A DNA stretch of 64,000 nt, taken from JACZYA01 sp965247455. GTDB lineage: Bacteria; Acidobacteriota; Terriglobia; Acidiferrales; 2-02-FULL-67-57. Under the pieces are notes generated by a model. That model did not search any database and was not told where the DNA came from. It saw only the letters and a list, made by a program, of their open reading frames with translations. The stretch lies in contig CBDFHE010000003.1 of assembly GCA_965247455.1 (NCBI GenBank), forward strand, positions 3,442-67,441. The letters are read 5' to 3'. The position numbers were made by a program, and so were the translations under genes. Below, in pieces: positions 43,971 through 52,714 of the stretch (its first letter is position 1; the number at the start of each line of letters is the position of its first letter).

Positions 43971-44669
43971 ATGAGGGTAGCGCGAGCCAAAGAGGGGGTG
44001 GAGATAGCGCCGTCAATTTTGGCGGCGGACTTTGCCCGTCTGGGCGAGCAGATCGTCGAGCTCAAGCAAGCGGGCTGCACCCTGCTGCACGTGGACGTGA
44101 TGGACGGGCACTTCGTGCCCAACATCACCATCGGCCTTCCAGTGGTGGCTTCCCTGCGCAAGGCAACCGATCTGGCGCTTGACTGCCATCTAATGATTGC
44201 GGAGCCCGACCGCTTCGTTGAGCGCTTCGCGGAGGCGGGCGCGGACATGATTTCGGTCCACCAGGAAGCGACGCCGCACCTGGATCGGACGCTGGAAGTC
44301 ATTCGGGCCGCCGGCGCGCAGGCCGGCGTGGCCTTGAACCCCGCCACCCCGGTGGCGACGCTGAGCGAAGTGCTGGGGACGCTGGATTTCGTACTGGTCA
44401 TGTCGGTCAATCCCGGTTTCAGCGGACAAGAGTTCCTTCCCGGCGCGCTGGAAAAGATACGCCAGCTCAGCGAGTGGCGGGCGGCGCAGGGAGCAGATTT
44501 TCGTATTGAAGTGGATGGCGGAATTGGGGTAAAAACGATTGAAGCGGTTGTACGCGCGGGGGCTGACGTTGTGGTTGCCGCCAGCGCCATCTTCCACACT
44601 TCCAATCCGCGCGCCAGCTTTGAGCAACTGCGGAGGGCGGCTTCGCTGGCGACCGCCACCAAAGTCTAA
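43971..44669 (+). CDS. rpe: Ribulose-phosphate 3-epimerase
   Basis: A 232-residue TIM-barrel epimerase of the pentose phosphate pathway. Motifs: IAPSILAADFARL, LLHVDVMDGHFVPNITIG (metal His and catalytic Asp), DCHLMIAEPDRF, VMSVNPGFSGQEF and IEVDGGIGVKT with the second catalytic Asp. The ATG at 43971 follows a GGGGGAAGGA ribosome site. The next gene starts 19 bp downstream. Confidence 0.96.
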   Translation: MRVARAKEGVEIAPSILAADFARLGEQIVELKQAGCTLLHVDVMDGHFVPNITIGLPVVASLRKATDLALDCHLMIAEPDRFVERFAEAGADMISVHQEATPHLDRTLEVIRAAGAQAGVALNPATPVATLSEVLGTLDFVLVMSVNPGFSGQEFLPGALEKIRQLSEWRAAQGADFRIEVDGGIGVKTIEAVVRAGADVVVAASAIFHTSNPRASFEQLRRAASLATATKV

Positions 44670-44688
44670 GCCCGCAGCGAGGGAGGGA

Positions 44689-45906
44689 GTGAAGGGGCGA
44701 ACGAAGCGCGTTCTTTTCTTTGCGGCGCTGGCAGTGTTGCTGGCCGCAGCGGCCGGCTGCCATCGCCACAAGCACCAGGACCTCGACCCGACGGAGTCGG
44801 CGGAGCCCGACCGAATCCTCTATGAGAAGTCGCTGGAGGACATCAAGAACAAGCGCTTTGAGGTGGCCCGCCTGACCCTCCAGACCCTGCTCAACGCCTA
44901 CCCCGACAGCGACTACTTGGCCGACGCCAAGCTGGCCATCGCGGACTCCTACTACGAGGAGAGCGGCTCGGCCAACCTTACCCATGCCGAGGTGGAGTAC
45001 AAGGACTTCATCACTTTCTTTCCCAACTCCCCCGCGGCCGGCCGGTCCCAGTACCGCGCCGCCATGTGTTCCTACCGGCGGCTGGAACTGCCCGACCGCG
45101 ACAACACCTACGCCCTCCGTGCTGAACGGGAATTCCAGCTCCTGCTCCGCAACTTTCCGGAAAGTGAATACACCGCTGAAGGAGAGCGCAAGCTGCTGGA
45201 AGTGCAGGAAGTGCTGGCCGAAGGGCAGTTCCGCGTGGGGCGCTTTTACTACGTCAAGAAGTCGTACTTGGCCAGCATTTCTCGCCTGAACGAGGTGGTG
45301 GAACGCTACCCCAACTATAGCAAGCGCGACCGCGCCCTCTGGATGCTGGCGCGGATTTACCACGTTCCCAATCCGCCGGCCTGGTCCGGGGACCAGGAGC
45401 GCGCCGCCCACTACTACGGGCGCATCGTCCGGGAACACTCCTTGGGCAGCTACTTTGAGGATGCCAAAGTGGAGTTGGCTCGCATGGAGCGTCCCCTCCC
45501 GGAGCCCGACCCCGTGCTGCTGGCGCGCGCCCAGAACATCGAGACCGTGGGCAGCAAACCCGAGCGCCCCGGGTTGTTGGGACGTGTGTTCCGGCGCTTT
45601 ACCGGGCGGCCCGATACCTCGGCGGCGGCGGCACGGCTGGGCCCGCCTCCGCTGGAGCCTCCGGAGAACATTTCTGATCCGGCTCTGCCGGCCCAACGCG
45701 CCGCCGGCAGCCAGGGAAGATCGGTGTCGGTGCAGACGGCAGAAGACCTGCCGGCGGGCACCGTGCAGACCGTCCCCGCCGGCGCCGAAGACCAGGGCAC
45801 CGCGGCCGCCCAGAAGCAGCAGGTGGCAGACGCCACCCAGCGCAAAAACCAGAAGCAAGCCTCCGGCAAGAAGAAGTCCTTCTGGCGCAAACTCCTCCCC
45901 TTCTAG
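44689..45906 (+). CDS. BamD/YfiO-like outer-membrane lipoprotein
   Basis: A GTG start directly behind GGGAGG gives 405 residues with a lipoprotein signal (LLAAAAGCHR). Residues about 40-270 are TPR-like repeats of the BamD type (YEKSLEDIKNKRFEVARLTL, YPDSDYLADAKLAIADSYY), the part of the BAM complex that receives barrel proteins. The family is usually near 250 residues; here a Pro/Ala/Gln-rich tail of about 110 residues ends in basic KKKSFWRKLLPF. It is probably co-transcribed with rpe. Confidence 0.88.
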   Translation: MKGRTKRVLFFAALAVLLAAAAGCHRHKHQDLDPTESAEPDRILYEKSLEDIKNKRFEVARLTLQTLLNAYPDSDYLADAKLAIADSYYEESGSANLTHAEVEYKDFITFFPNSPAAGRSQYRAAMCSYRRLELPDRDNTYALRAEREFQLLLRNFPESEYTAEGERKLLEVQEVLAEGQFRVGRFYYVKKSYLASISRLNEVVERYPNYSKRDRALWMLARIYHVPNPPAWSGDQERAAHYYGRIVREHSLGSYFEDAKVELARMERPLPEPDPVLLARAQNIETVGSKPERPGLLGRVFRRFTGRPDTSAAAARLGPPPLEPPENISDPALPAQRAAGSQGRSVSVQTAEDLPAGTVQTVPAGAEDQGTAAAQKQQVADATQRKNQKQASGKKKSFWRKLLPF

Positions 45907-46024
45907 TAGTCCTTCCGGTGTTGCCGTGCTGGACGTGGGTTGAATCCGGCTTGACTCTGTTTGCGGCTGCGTTTAGCGCGCGGAGCAAGGGAGGGGAGAA
46001 CAAACAGCGGGGTCGGAGACACAG

Positions 46025-47314
46025 GTGGCAGGCAAAGTTCTGATTGCAGACGACAGCTTAAAAATCCAGCGGCAGCTCACCGAGATGCTTCAGGGCGCGG
46101 GGGTCGAGGTGGTGAGCGTGTCGAACGGCGAGCACGCCGTGCGCAAGCTCCCGGACGTGCGCCCGGACGTGGTGCTGGCTGATATCTTCATGCCGGTCCG
46201 CTCCGGCTACGAGGTGTGCGAGTACATCAAGAACCACAGCGACTTCGCTTACGTCCCGGTCCTGCTGCTGGCCAGCACGCTCGAGCCCTACGATGAAAAG
46301 GAAGCCGGCCGCGTGCGGGCCGACGGCAAGTTGGAAAAGCCTTTCGCCAAGCCGGAAGATACTCTCGGCACCATCCAGGGGTTTCTGGAACAGGCGGTCG
46401 CACAGCGCCCGGCTGAGTCTGCGCCGCCGGAGCATGCCGTGGCTGAACCGGCGCCGGTCGTGCCTGAACCCGAGCCGGAACCGGAACCGGAGGAAGAGAT
46501 TCCCGCTCGTCCAGCGTTGAAATTCGAGCCCACCGAAACTCCGATGAGCTTCACCGAGATGTTGGAAGAGGCGCCGGCGGCGGAAGGAGAACAGGAGGAA
46601 GCCGCGCCTGCGGCTGAGCCTCCTCTTGTCCCGGAGCCGCTCGCCCCAGAGCCGGCTGCTGAGGCTCCCCCCGCGAAACCCGACGAAGAAACTATTATCG
46701 CGCCGACCAACTTGGCCCAGCCGTGGGAAATGACCGGACCGCAGGAAGGCGCGCCCGAAATTCCTACGGGCGCCGACTGGGACAGCCAATGGAAAGATGG
46801 GGGAGGATCGGCGGTCGCGGAAGAGGCGGGAGGTTCGTCCGCAGCAGAGGAGACCGCCTCCGCCGCCGAGGAACCCTCAGCGGAGGGAGCAGCAGCCGCC
46901 GAAGAACCCCTTGCGGCGGCCGAGGAGCCGGCGGTGACCGCGGAGGGTGCGGCGGAAAAATCTACCTGGGAAGTGGAAGAAACTGCGGCGGTCGAGGAAA
47001 CCTCAGCCGAAGAGCCCGCCCCTGTCGCAGAAGAGCCTGCGAGCGCGGAAGAGAGTTCTACGGAAGAAGCTGCGCCGGCAGAAGCCGCGCCCGCCGCCGA
47101 GTTTGGCGGCACCTTCGACCAGGCCATCGCCAAGTCGGCGCGTGAAGCCGTGGCCGAGGTCGCCGAAACGCAGCACATCGTCAACCCGGCGGTGGTGGAA
47201 GAAGTCGTCAAACAGGTTCTGGAGCAGCTCTCCCCGCAGGTGACGGAAGCCATCGCCCGCGAAATCGTGCGTCCCCTGGCCGAAAACCTCCTCAAAGGAA
47301 AACTCAAAGAATAG
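46025..47314 (+). CDS. Receiver-domain protein with long acidic Ala/Pro/Glu linker
   Basis: Starting at GTG, residues 1-122 are a receiver (IADDSLKIQRQL, acceptor Asp in VVLADIFMPVRSGYE, Lys in KLEKPFAKP). Residues about 130-360 are a disordered Ala/Pro/Glu-rich stretch with repeated EPEPEP- and AEEPA-like units. The last 60 residues form amphipathic helices (NPAVVEEVVKQVLEQLSPQV, then REIVRPLAENLLKG). The layout recalls scaffold-type regulators such as FrzS, though no homology is claimed. Output is probably through protein contacts. Confidence 0.8.
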   Translation: MAGKVLIADDSLKIQRQLTEMLQGAGVEVVSVSNGEHAVRKLPDVRPDVVLADIFMPVRSGYEVCEYIKNHSDFAYVPVLLLASTLEPYDEKEAGRVRADGKLEKPFAKPEDTLGTIQGFLEQAVAQRPAESAPPEHAVAEPAPVVPEPEPEPEPEEEIPARPALKFEPTETPMSFTEMLEEAPAAEGEQEEAAPAAEPPLVPEPLAPEPAAEAPPAKPDEETIIAPTNLAQPWEMTGPQEGAPEIPTGADWDSQWKDGGGSAVAEEAGGSSAAEETASAAEEPSAEGAAAAEEPLAAAEEPAVTAEGAAEKSTWEVEETAAVEETSAEEPAPVAEEPASAEESSTEEAAPAEAAPAAEFGGTFDQAIAKSAREAVAEVAETQHIVNPAVVEEVVKQVLEQLSPQVTEAIAREIVRPLAENLLKGKLKE

Positions 47315-47342
47315 CTGTCATCCGCTGAACCCCCGCAGCCCT

Positions 47343-47576
47343 CGGTGGTGGATCAGTTTACAAATGGGACGATCGCGCCGAGCCCCGTGGCCTGTCCTGC
47401 CTGTCCCGAGCGTAGCCGAGGGAAGCGGAGCCGAAGGGCACCTGCCACGGGGCGTTTGTACCACCTTAATCCACCCGGCGGCCTGCCCGCCCTAGGCGGG
47501 CAGGCCGCCGGGCTCAGCGGCAAAATCAATATCGTGAAACAGACCCACTACCCAGTCCTCGGTAGTGGGTCTGTTT
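47343..47576. repeat. MITE-like palindromic element C with terminal hairpin
   Basis: Left end CGGTGGTGGATC, right end CACTACC (47546-47552); interior nearly matches element B (GAGCCCCGTGGCCTGTCCTG, then GCCACGGGG and CCGGCGGCCTGCCC...GGGCTCAGCG). Its right end is repeated in inverted form: AAACAGACCCACTACC (47537-47552), 8-nt loop, GGTAGTGGGTCTGTTT (47561-47576), a perfect 16-bp stem. A related fragment occurs near 48747. The rest of 47315-47836 shows no credible gene. Confidence 0.75.
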
Positions 47577-47836
47577 CCGGTTAGCCGACTATACGGTCAG
47601 TTGTGCCTCCACAGCACTCGACCTTCTTCGGAAACCCTCCAGCGAGAGCGGCGGAATTATCCGGACTGACCGGCCCGGCCTGAAATCGTGAGGAAAGTTG
47701 TTGGGCATGGAAGAAGAAGTTACAATCAAACCGGTCGCCGCCCCGGCTCGCCGCCGGCGGTTTCGTCTTAGGCCGACCAGGACCGGTTTTATCCAGGTCA
47801 GCCTAAACAGGACTTAGAACTCACTAAGCTGCTAAG

Positions 47837-48226
47837 ATGAAGAACAAGCAAACCATCCAGGAGTACATAAATAACTTTCGTCGCCGTCTGGCGCCATACA
47901 TGCGGCCAGGCATCGGCCTTGCGTGCACGGTTTTTCCGGCCAATTCACAGGGCGCAATCCTAGAGTTCAAGATTGGGCCAGGAATCTCTAACACCGACGA
48001 GTTCAGGCCGGAGAGCGAAACCGTTAACGAAGCCTTGACAGGAATTGAGCAACGAGCGTTTGGTGGAAATCTTTCTGGCTTCAAGTTTGGTGGCACAAAC
48101 GTCATCATGGAAGATAACCGGATCATCTTAGTCAAGGGCGAGGACGATCCAAGCCAATGGAACGATTCTGCCGCAGATACTGATGTAAAGCGCATTCTGC
48201 CCCCTGCAAATGGGGGTGGAAAATGA
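47837..48226 (+). CDS. Hypothetical protein, 129 residues
   Basis: No family was recognised. The protein is soluble, with mixed strands (GAILEFKIGPGIS, FGGTNVIMEDNRIILVKGED) and a Gly/Asn-containing end. Base composition is more AT-rich than surrounding core genes. Its TGA overlaps the ATG of the next gene by 4 nt, so the two form a coupled pair that was probably acquired together. Confidence 0.6.
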   Translation: MKNKQTIQEYINNFRRRLAPYMRPGIGLACTVFPANSQGAILEFKIGPGISNTDEFRPESETVNEALTGIEQRAFGGNLSGFKFGGTNVIMEDNRIILVKGEDDPSQWNDSAADTDVKRILPPANGGGK

Positions 48227-48600
48227 AAATCGGACGGATTGAAGGCACCCTCCAAGAAATAAGAGATGCATTTGAGATTCACGGCTTGCAGCTTGAAGAC
48301 TATCTTGAAAGGCCGGAGGCTCCACTCTCAAAGGTCTGGATCATTGCTCCGGCCCTGTCCGTCGCAGTTGTCCTCATCCTTCTCGTATTGCTTGCCCCGA
48401 TGGGTAAGACGACCTTACTTCTGTTGTTCTTGCTAGGCGCAGGCAGTGTTCTTTGGCTTACGGTTGTAATACAAGTCAGGTTCAAGAATGGGTGGGCTAC
48501 CGCCGCAGTAGCGACTGGCGGGCTTCTAATGCTCCTCGTAGCTGGGGGATTTATCGAGCCCAAAGATGCACCGCAAGTTTTGAAGGAACTGAAGAAATGA
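48223..48600 (+). CDS. Small membrane protein, 125 residues
   Basis: Not recognised. After a charged N-domain of about 35 residues (EGTLQEIRDAFEIHGLQLED) there are three hydrophobic segments (about 38-58, 64-84, 91-110) and a short basic tail. Translation is coupled to the preceding hypothetical gene. A two-gene cassette of soluble plus membrane protein in AT-richer DNA is sometimes seen for phage-defence or toxin systems, but nothing in the sequence proves that. Confidence 0.6.
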   Translation: MKIGRIEGTLQEIRDAFEIHGLQLEDYLERPEAPLSKVWIIAPALSVAVVLILLVLLAPMGKTTLLLLFLLGAGSVLWLTVVIQVRFKNGWATAAVATGGLLMLLVAGGFIEPKDAPQVLKELKK

Positions 48601-48846
48601 TGAGTTCCAACTCATCATTTTATTCAGATCACGGCGGCCGGCATTGTTCTGAAATCAGTGTTCACTAACTGCTCGCGCCTACTCCCTGGGAAGTCGCCTT
48701 AATGCCAAATGAGCCTCGCTCACTTGGCCGTATAACGCCCTACTCGGAAACTGACCCAGCACTCAGTCCTCGGTTCGCTTTCGGATTTCCGCAGGCTTGC
48801 CTTATACTGAGTAGTCGCAGCCCATCCGGGCCGCGGTGGGCTACCC

Positions 48847-51669
48847 ATGGCACAACGAGACATCCCCAAGGCGTATGAGCCGGGCGCGATTGAGCCGCGC
48901 TGGGCGCAGCAGTGGGTGGAGCGCAAGCTCTACACGCCCGAAGTGGCCGCCCAGCAGCGCGCGCCCGACAAGTCCAGCTTCTCGCTCGCCATCCCCCCGC
49001 CCAACGTCACCGGCTCGCTGCACATGGGCCACATGCTCGAGCATACCCAGATTGACATCCTCATGCGCTGGCGGCGCATGCAGGGTCACCGGGTGCTGTG
49101 GCTGCCGGGGATGGACCACGCCGGCATCGCCACCCAGGTGGTGGTGGAGCGCGAGCTGGCCAAGCAGGGCCTTGACCGCCAGCAGATCGGGCGGGAAGAG
49201 TTTGAGCGGCGCGTCTGGGAGTGGAAAGCCCACAGCGGCGGCACCATCAAGAAGCAGATGGTCCGCCTGGGCGCTTCCTGCGACTGGATGCGCGAGCGCT
49301 TTACGCTGGAGCCGGCGCTCTACCGCGCCGTGCTGGAAGCCTTCCTGCGGCTCTACCGCGAGAAGCTGATCTATCGCGGGCGTTACATGATCAACTGGTG
49401 CCCGCGCTGCCTGACTGCCCTGAGCGATCTCGAAGTCGAGCACCAGGAGCGCGATGCCAAGCTCTACACCATTCGCTACCCGGTGGTTGGCACGGAGCAC
49501 AGTCTCAGCGTTGCCACCACGCGTCCGGAGACTCTGCTGGGCGATACCGCCGTCGCCGTCCATCCCGCCGACGAGCGCTACCGGAAATTTGTCGGCCAGA
49601 AAGTTTTGCTGCCATTGATGAAGCGGGAAATTCCCGTCCTGGCCGACGAGTACGTGGAGCGCGAGTTCGGCACCGGCGTGGTCAAGATTACCCCCGGCCA
49701 CGACCCCAACGACTTCGAGGTCGGCCGCCGCCACGGCCTGGCCGAAATTGAAGTCATGGACGACGCCGCCCGCATGAACCAGAACGCCGGCGCCTACCAG
49801 GGTCTGGACCGCTTCCAGGCCCGCAAGCGGGTTCTGGCCGACCTGGAGTCGCAAGGGTTGCTGGAAAAGGTCGAGCCCTACCGTCACGCCGTCGGCCTCT
49901 GCCAGCGCTGCAAGACTCTGGTGGAGCCGCGCGTCTCCTTGCAATGGTTCTGCAAGATGAAGCCGCTGGCCAAACCGGCCATCCAAGCGGTGCGCGACGG
50001 CCTCATCAAGATCGTTCCGGAGAACTGGGAGAAAGTTTATCTCGACTGGATGGAGCGCGTCCACGACTGGTGCATCTCGCGCCAACTCTGGTGGGGCCAC
50101 CGCATTCCCATCTGGCACTGCGGCGACTGCGGTGCCATGACGCCGGCGGGGGACTCGCGCGTGGAAGTGGTTGACGAGCGGCCTCAGGCCGCCAGCCCGC
50201 CGGCGGAGTGCTCCCAGTGCGGCAGCCGGAAGCTCACCCAGGACCCTGACGTGCTCGACACCTGGTTCAGCTCGGCGCTCTGGCCGTTTTCCACCCTGGG
50301 CTGGCCGGACCAGACGCCCGACCTGGAGGCCTTTTATCCCACCACGCTGATGATCAACGGCTTCGACATTTTGTTCTTTTGGGACGCGCGCATGATTATG
50401 ACCGGCCTGCACTTTTTGCCCCAGCCGAAAACCGAGCAGCGCATTCCCTTCCACACTCTTTACATCCACGCGCTGGTGCGGGACGCCGACCGGCAGAAGA
50501 TGTCCAAGACGCGCGGTAATGTGGTGGACCCGCTGGAAATCACCGAGCGCTACGGCACCGACGCGGTGCGCTTCACCCTAGCCATCATGGCGGCGCCCGG
50601 CACCGACATTTCGCTGAGCGAAGACCGCCTGAAGAGCTACCGTGCCTTCGCCAACAAAATCTGGAATGCCGCCCGCTTCCTCTTCATGAACCTCGACAAA
50701 GCTGAAGAGGCTTCGGGCGAATCGGTCGAGCAAGTCCTGAGCGGAAAATTTCCACTCGAACCGAGCAGCGGTGAACGAAGCTGGCCCACGGAACCGGACC
50801 TGGCCGACCGCTGGATTTACACCCGCATGATGGAGGTCGCCAAGACGGTGGAGGAGGCGCTGGCGGGCTTCCGCTTCCACGAGGCCAGCCATGAGCTCTA
50901 CCACTTCTTCTGGCACGACTTCTGCGACTGGTACATTGAGTGGGTGAAGCCCAGGCTTTTTTCCGAGGCTGGCCGACCCAATCGCATCGCCTTTCGCAAC
51001 CTGCTCTGCGTTTTTGAGGAGTCGCTGCGGCTGTTGCACCCCTTCATGCCCTTCATCACCGAAGAGCTTTGGCAGCAGTTGCCGCACAAGTATGAGTCCA
51101 TCGCTCTGGCACCTTTCCCGCAGGCCGGGAAGGTTCCCGACGAATGGGAGAAGGCCGCGCAGGAGATGGCGCTGGTGCAGGAGGCCATCGTCGCCCTGCG
51201 CAACATCCGCGCCGAGATGAAGATTGACGCTCGCCGCCGCGTTCCCGGCGAGGTGGCCGCCACCGAGGAAAGCGTCGTCGAACTTTTCCGTTCGCAGCAG
51301 GAGGTCATCGTCCGGCTGGCCAGCCTGACCGAACTGAAGCTCTCCTGCGATTCGCTTCCGGCTGAGGGCGGCGTGCTGCGCCATGCGGCCCGCTTTGACG
51401 CCCGCGTGCCTTTCAGTCCGGACGACCTCGCGGTCGAGGTCAAGCGCCTGCGCCGGGAAAAAGAGAAACTCGGACGCCAGCTCGAGCGCGCGCGCACCAA
51501 GCTGGCCAACCAGCAGTTCCAGCGCAAGGCGCCGCAGGAGGTTGTACAAGGCATCGAGTTCCGAAAGGAGGAACTCAGTACCCAATACGAAAAGATATCT
51601 AGTTTGTTGAGCACGCTGGAGAACCGGCTGGGGACCGACTCTGCCCGGTCGGCGGGAGAAAGCCGGTGA
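48847..51669 (+). CDS. valS: Valyl-tRNA synthetase
   Basis: The 940-residue class I synthetase charges tRNA-Val. The HIGH motif appears as PPPNVTGSLHMGHML and the KMSKS motif as DRQKMSKTRGNVVDPL. The editing domain includes TTRPETLLGDTAVAV, and the C-terminal coiled-coil arm that contacts tRNA is at about 870-930. A weak promoter (TATACT at 48803-48808) precedes it. Length and order of domains are normal. Confidence 0.97.
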   Translation: MAQRDIPKAYEPGAIEPRWAQQWVERKLYTPEVAAQQRAPDKSSFSLAIPPPNVTGSLHMGHMLEHTQIDILMRWRRMQGHRVLWLPGMDHAGIATQVVVERELAKQGLDRQQIGREEFERRVWEWKAHSGGTIKKQMVRLGASCDWMRERFTLEPALYRAVLEAFLRLYREKLIYRGRYMINWCPRCLTALSDLEVEHQERDAKLYTIRYPVVGTEHSLSVATTRPETLLGDTAVAVHPADERYRKFVGQKVLLPLMKREIPVLADEYVEREFGTGVVKITPGHDPNDFEVGRRHGLAEIEVMDDAARMNQNAGAYQGLDRFQARKRVLADLESQGLLEKVEPYRHAVGLCQRCKTLVEPRVSLQWFCKMKPLAKPAIQAVRDGLIKIVPENWEKVYLDWMERVHDWCISRQLWWGHRIPIWHCGDCGAMTPAGDSRVEVVDERPQAASPPAECSQCGSRKLTQDPDVLDTWFSSALWPFSTLGWPDQTPDLEAFYPTTLMINGFDILFFWDARMIMTGLHFLPQPKTEQRIPFHTLYIHALVRDADRQKMSKTRGNVVDPLEITERYGTDAVRFTLAIMAAPGTDISLSEDRLKSYRAFANKIWNAARFLFMNLDKAEEASGESVEQVLSGKFPLEPSSGERSWPTEPDLADRWIYTRMMEVAKTVEEALAGFRFHEASHELYHFFWHDFCDWYIEWVKPRLFSEAGRPNRIAFRNLLCVFEESLRLLHPFMPFITEELWQQLPHKYESIALAPFPQAGKVPDEWEKAAQEMALVQEAIVALRNIRAEMKIDARRRVPGEVAATEESVVELFRSQQEVIVRLASLTELKLSCDSLPAEGGVLRHAARFDARVPFSPDDLAVEVKRLRREKEKLGRQLERARTKLANQQFQRKAPQEVVQGIEFRKEELSTQYEKISSLLSTLENRLGTDSARSAGESR

Positions 51670-51703
51670 AGAACGGGTCAGAGTGGTAGGCGGAGGTTGA
51701 AGT

Positions 51704-52603
51704 ATGGGAGCACCCGACAAGGCAAGCGCGGCTGAGGTGATTCCGACCCTGGACTGGAAGTGCCAGGAAATCGCCCAACTCCTCGACCGGGCCCTGAGCG
51801 AAGACGTGGGCGCAGGCGACCTGACCACGCAGGCGGTGCTGCCCGATTTTGTGGGGGGCCGGGGAACGCTGCTGGCCAACGGGGCGATGGTGGTGGCGGG
51901 CCTGCCGCTGGTGCAGCGGCTGTTTGAGCGGCTCGATCCGCGCATCCGCGTACATGCGTGGGTGCAGGAGGGCGCGCAGATCAGCCGGTGCCAAGTGGCG
52001 GAGGTGGTGGGCGACGCCCGCGTGCTGCTGCGGGGGGAGCGCGTGGCGCTGAATTTCCTGGGGCGGTTGAGCGGCATCGCCACCCTTACGCGTCGCTTTG
52101 TCGCCCGCGTGGGCGGCACCGGGGCGCAGCTCCGCGACACCCGTAAGACCACACCCGGCCTGCGCCTGCTGGAGCGCTACGCTGTGCGCGTGGGTGGCGG
52201 CGCCAATCACCGCATGGGCCTCTACGACGCCCTGCTGATCAAAGAGAACCACGCGCAGATGGCCGGGGGCGTGGGCGCAGCCACGCGCCGCGCGCGGAAA
52301 ATGTACGGAAACGCCCAGGTGATTCAAGTTGAAGTGCGCGATCAGGCCGAGTTGCGCGAGGCGCTGGAGGCCGGGGCGGACGCGATTCTCCTGGACAACA
52401 TGAAGGTCAGAGAGGTGAAGCAGGCGGTAGAAATCGTCCAAGGGCGCGTTTTGGTGGAAGCGTCCGGCGGCATTGGGCTGGACAACATTCGCGCCTACGC
52501 TGAGTGCGGCGTGGACTTTATCTCCGTGGGCGCGTTGACGCACTCGGCGCCTGCGGCCGACGTCAGCTTCGACCTGATTCCGCTCGGCAACCCCAAGCCT
52601 TAA
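51704..52603 (+). CDS. nadC: Quinolinate phosphoribosyltransferase
   Basis: The 299-residue enzyme makes nicotinate mononucleotide from quinolinate and PRPP in NAD synthesis. Motifs: SEDVGAGDLTTQAV, LNFLGRLSGIATLTR, RDTRKTTPGLRLLERYAVR, GGGANHRMGLYDALLIKENH and VEASGGIGLDNIRAYAECGV. It follows valS by 34 bp with GGAGG before the ATG, and is followed by birA, so it is likely co-expressed with them. Confidence 0.96.
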   Translation: MGAPDKASAAEVIPTLDWKCQEIAQLLDRALSEDVGAGDLTTQAVLPDFVGGRGTLLANGAMVVAGLPLVQRLFERLDPRIRVHAWVQEGAQISRCQVAEVVGDARVLLRGERVALNFLGRLSGIATLTRRFVARVGGTGAQLRDTRKTTPGLRLLERYAVRVGGGANHRMGLYDALLIKENHAQMAGGVGAATRRARKMYGNAQVIQVEVRDQAELREALEAGADAILLDNMKVREVKQAVEIVQGRVLVEASGGIGLDNIRAYAECGVDFISVGALTHSAPAADVSFDLIPLGNPKP

Positions 52604-52714
52604 GCCGGGCTGATTGCGAAACTTGCCTTAATGCGTAATGAGTAATGAGTGATGAGCAAGCGCGCCACGCTTCCGATCCCATCCCGTCCCCGGCGGGCGG
52701 ATGGGGAGGCGAGC

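Noticed and set aside
47707..47817. 36-codon frame starting MEEEVTIKPVAAPARRRRF
   Set aside because: A weak ribosome site, no homology and very short; it cannot be told from chance in GC-rich DNA.
52649..52714. Longer birA start at GTG-ATG 52649
   Set aside because: No ribosome site, whereas GTG 52715 follows GGGGAGG and gives the normal length.
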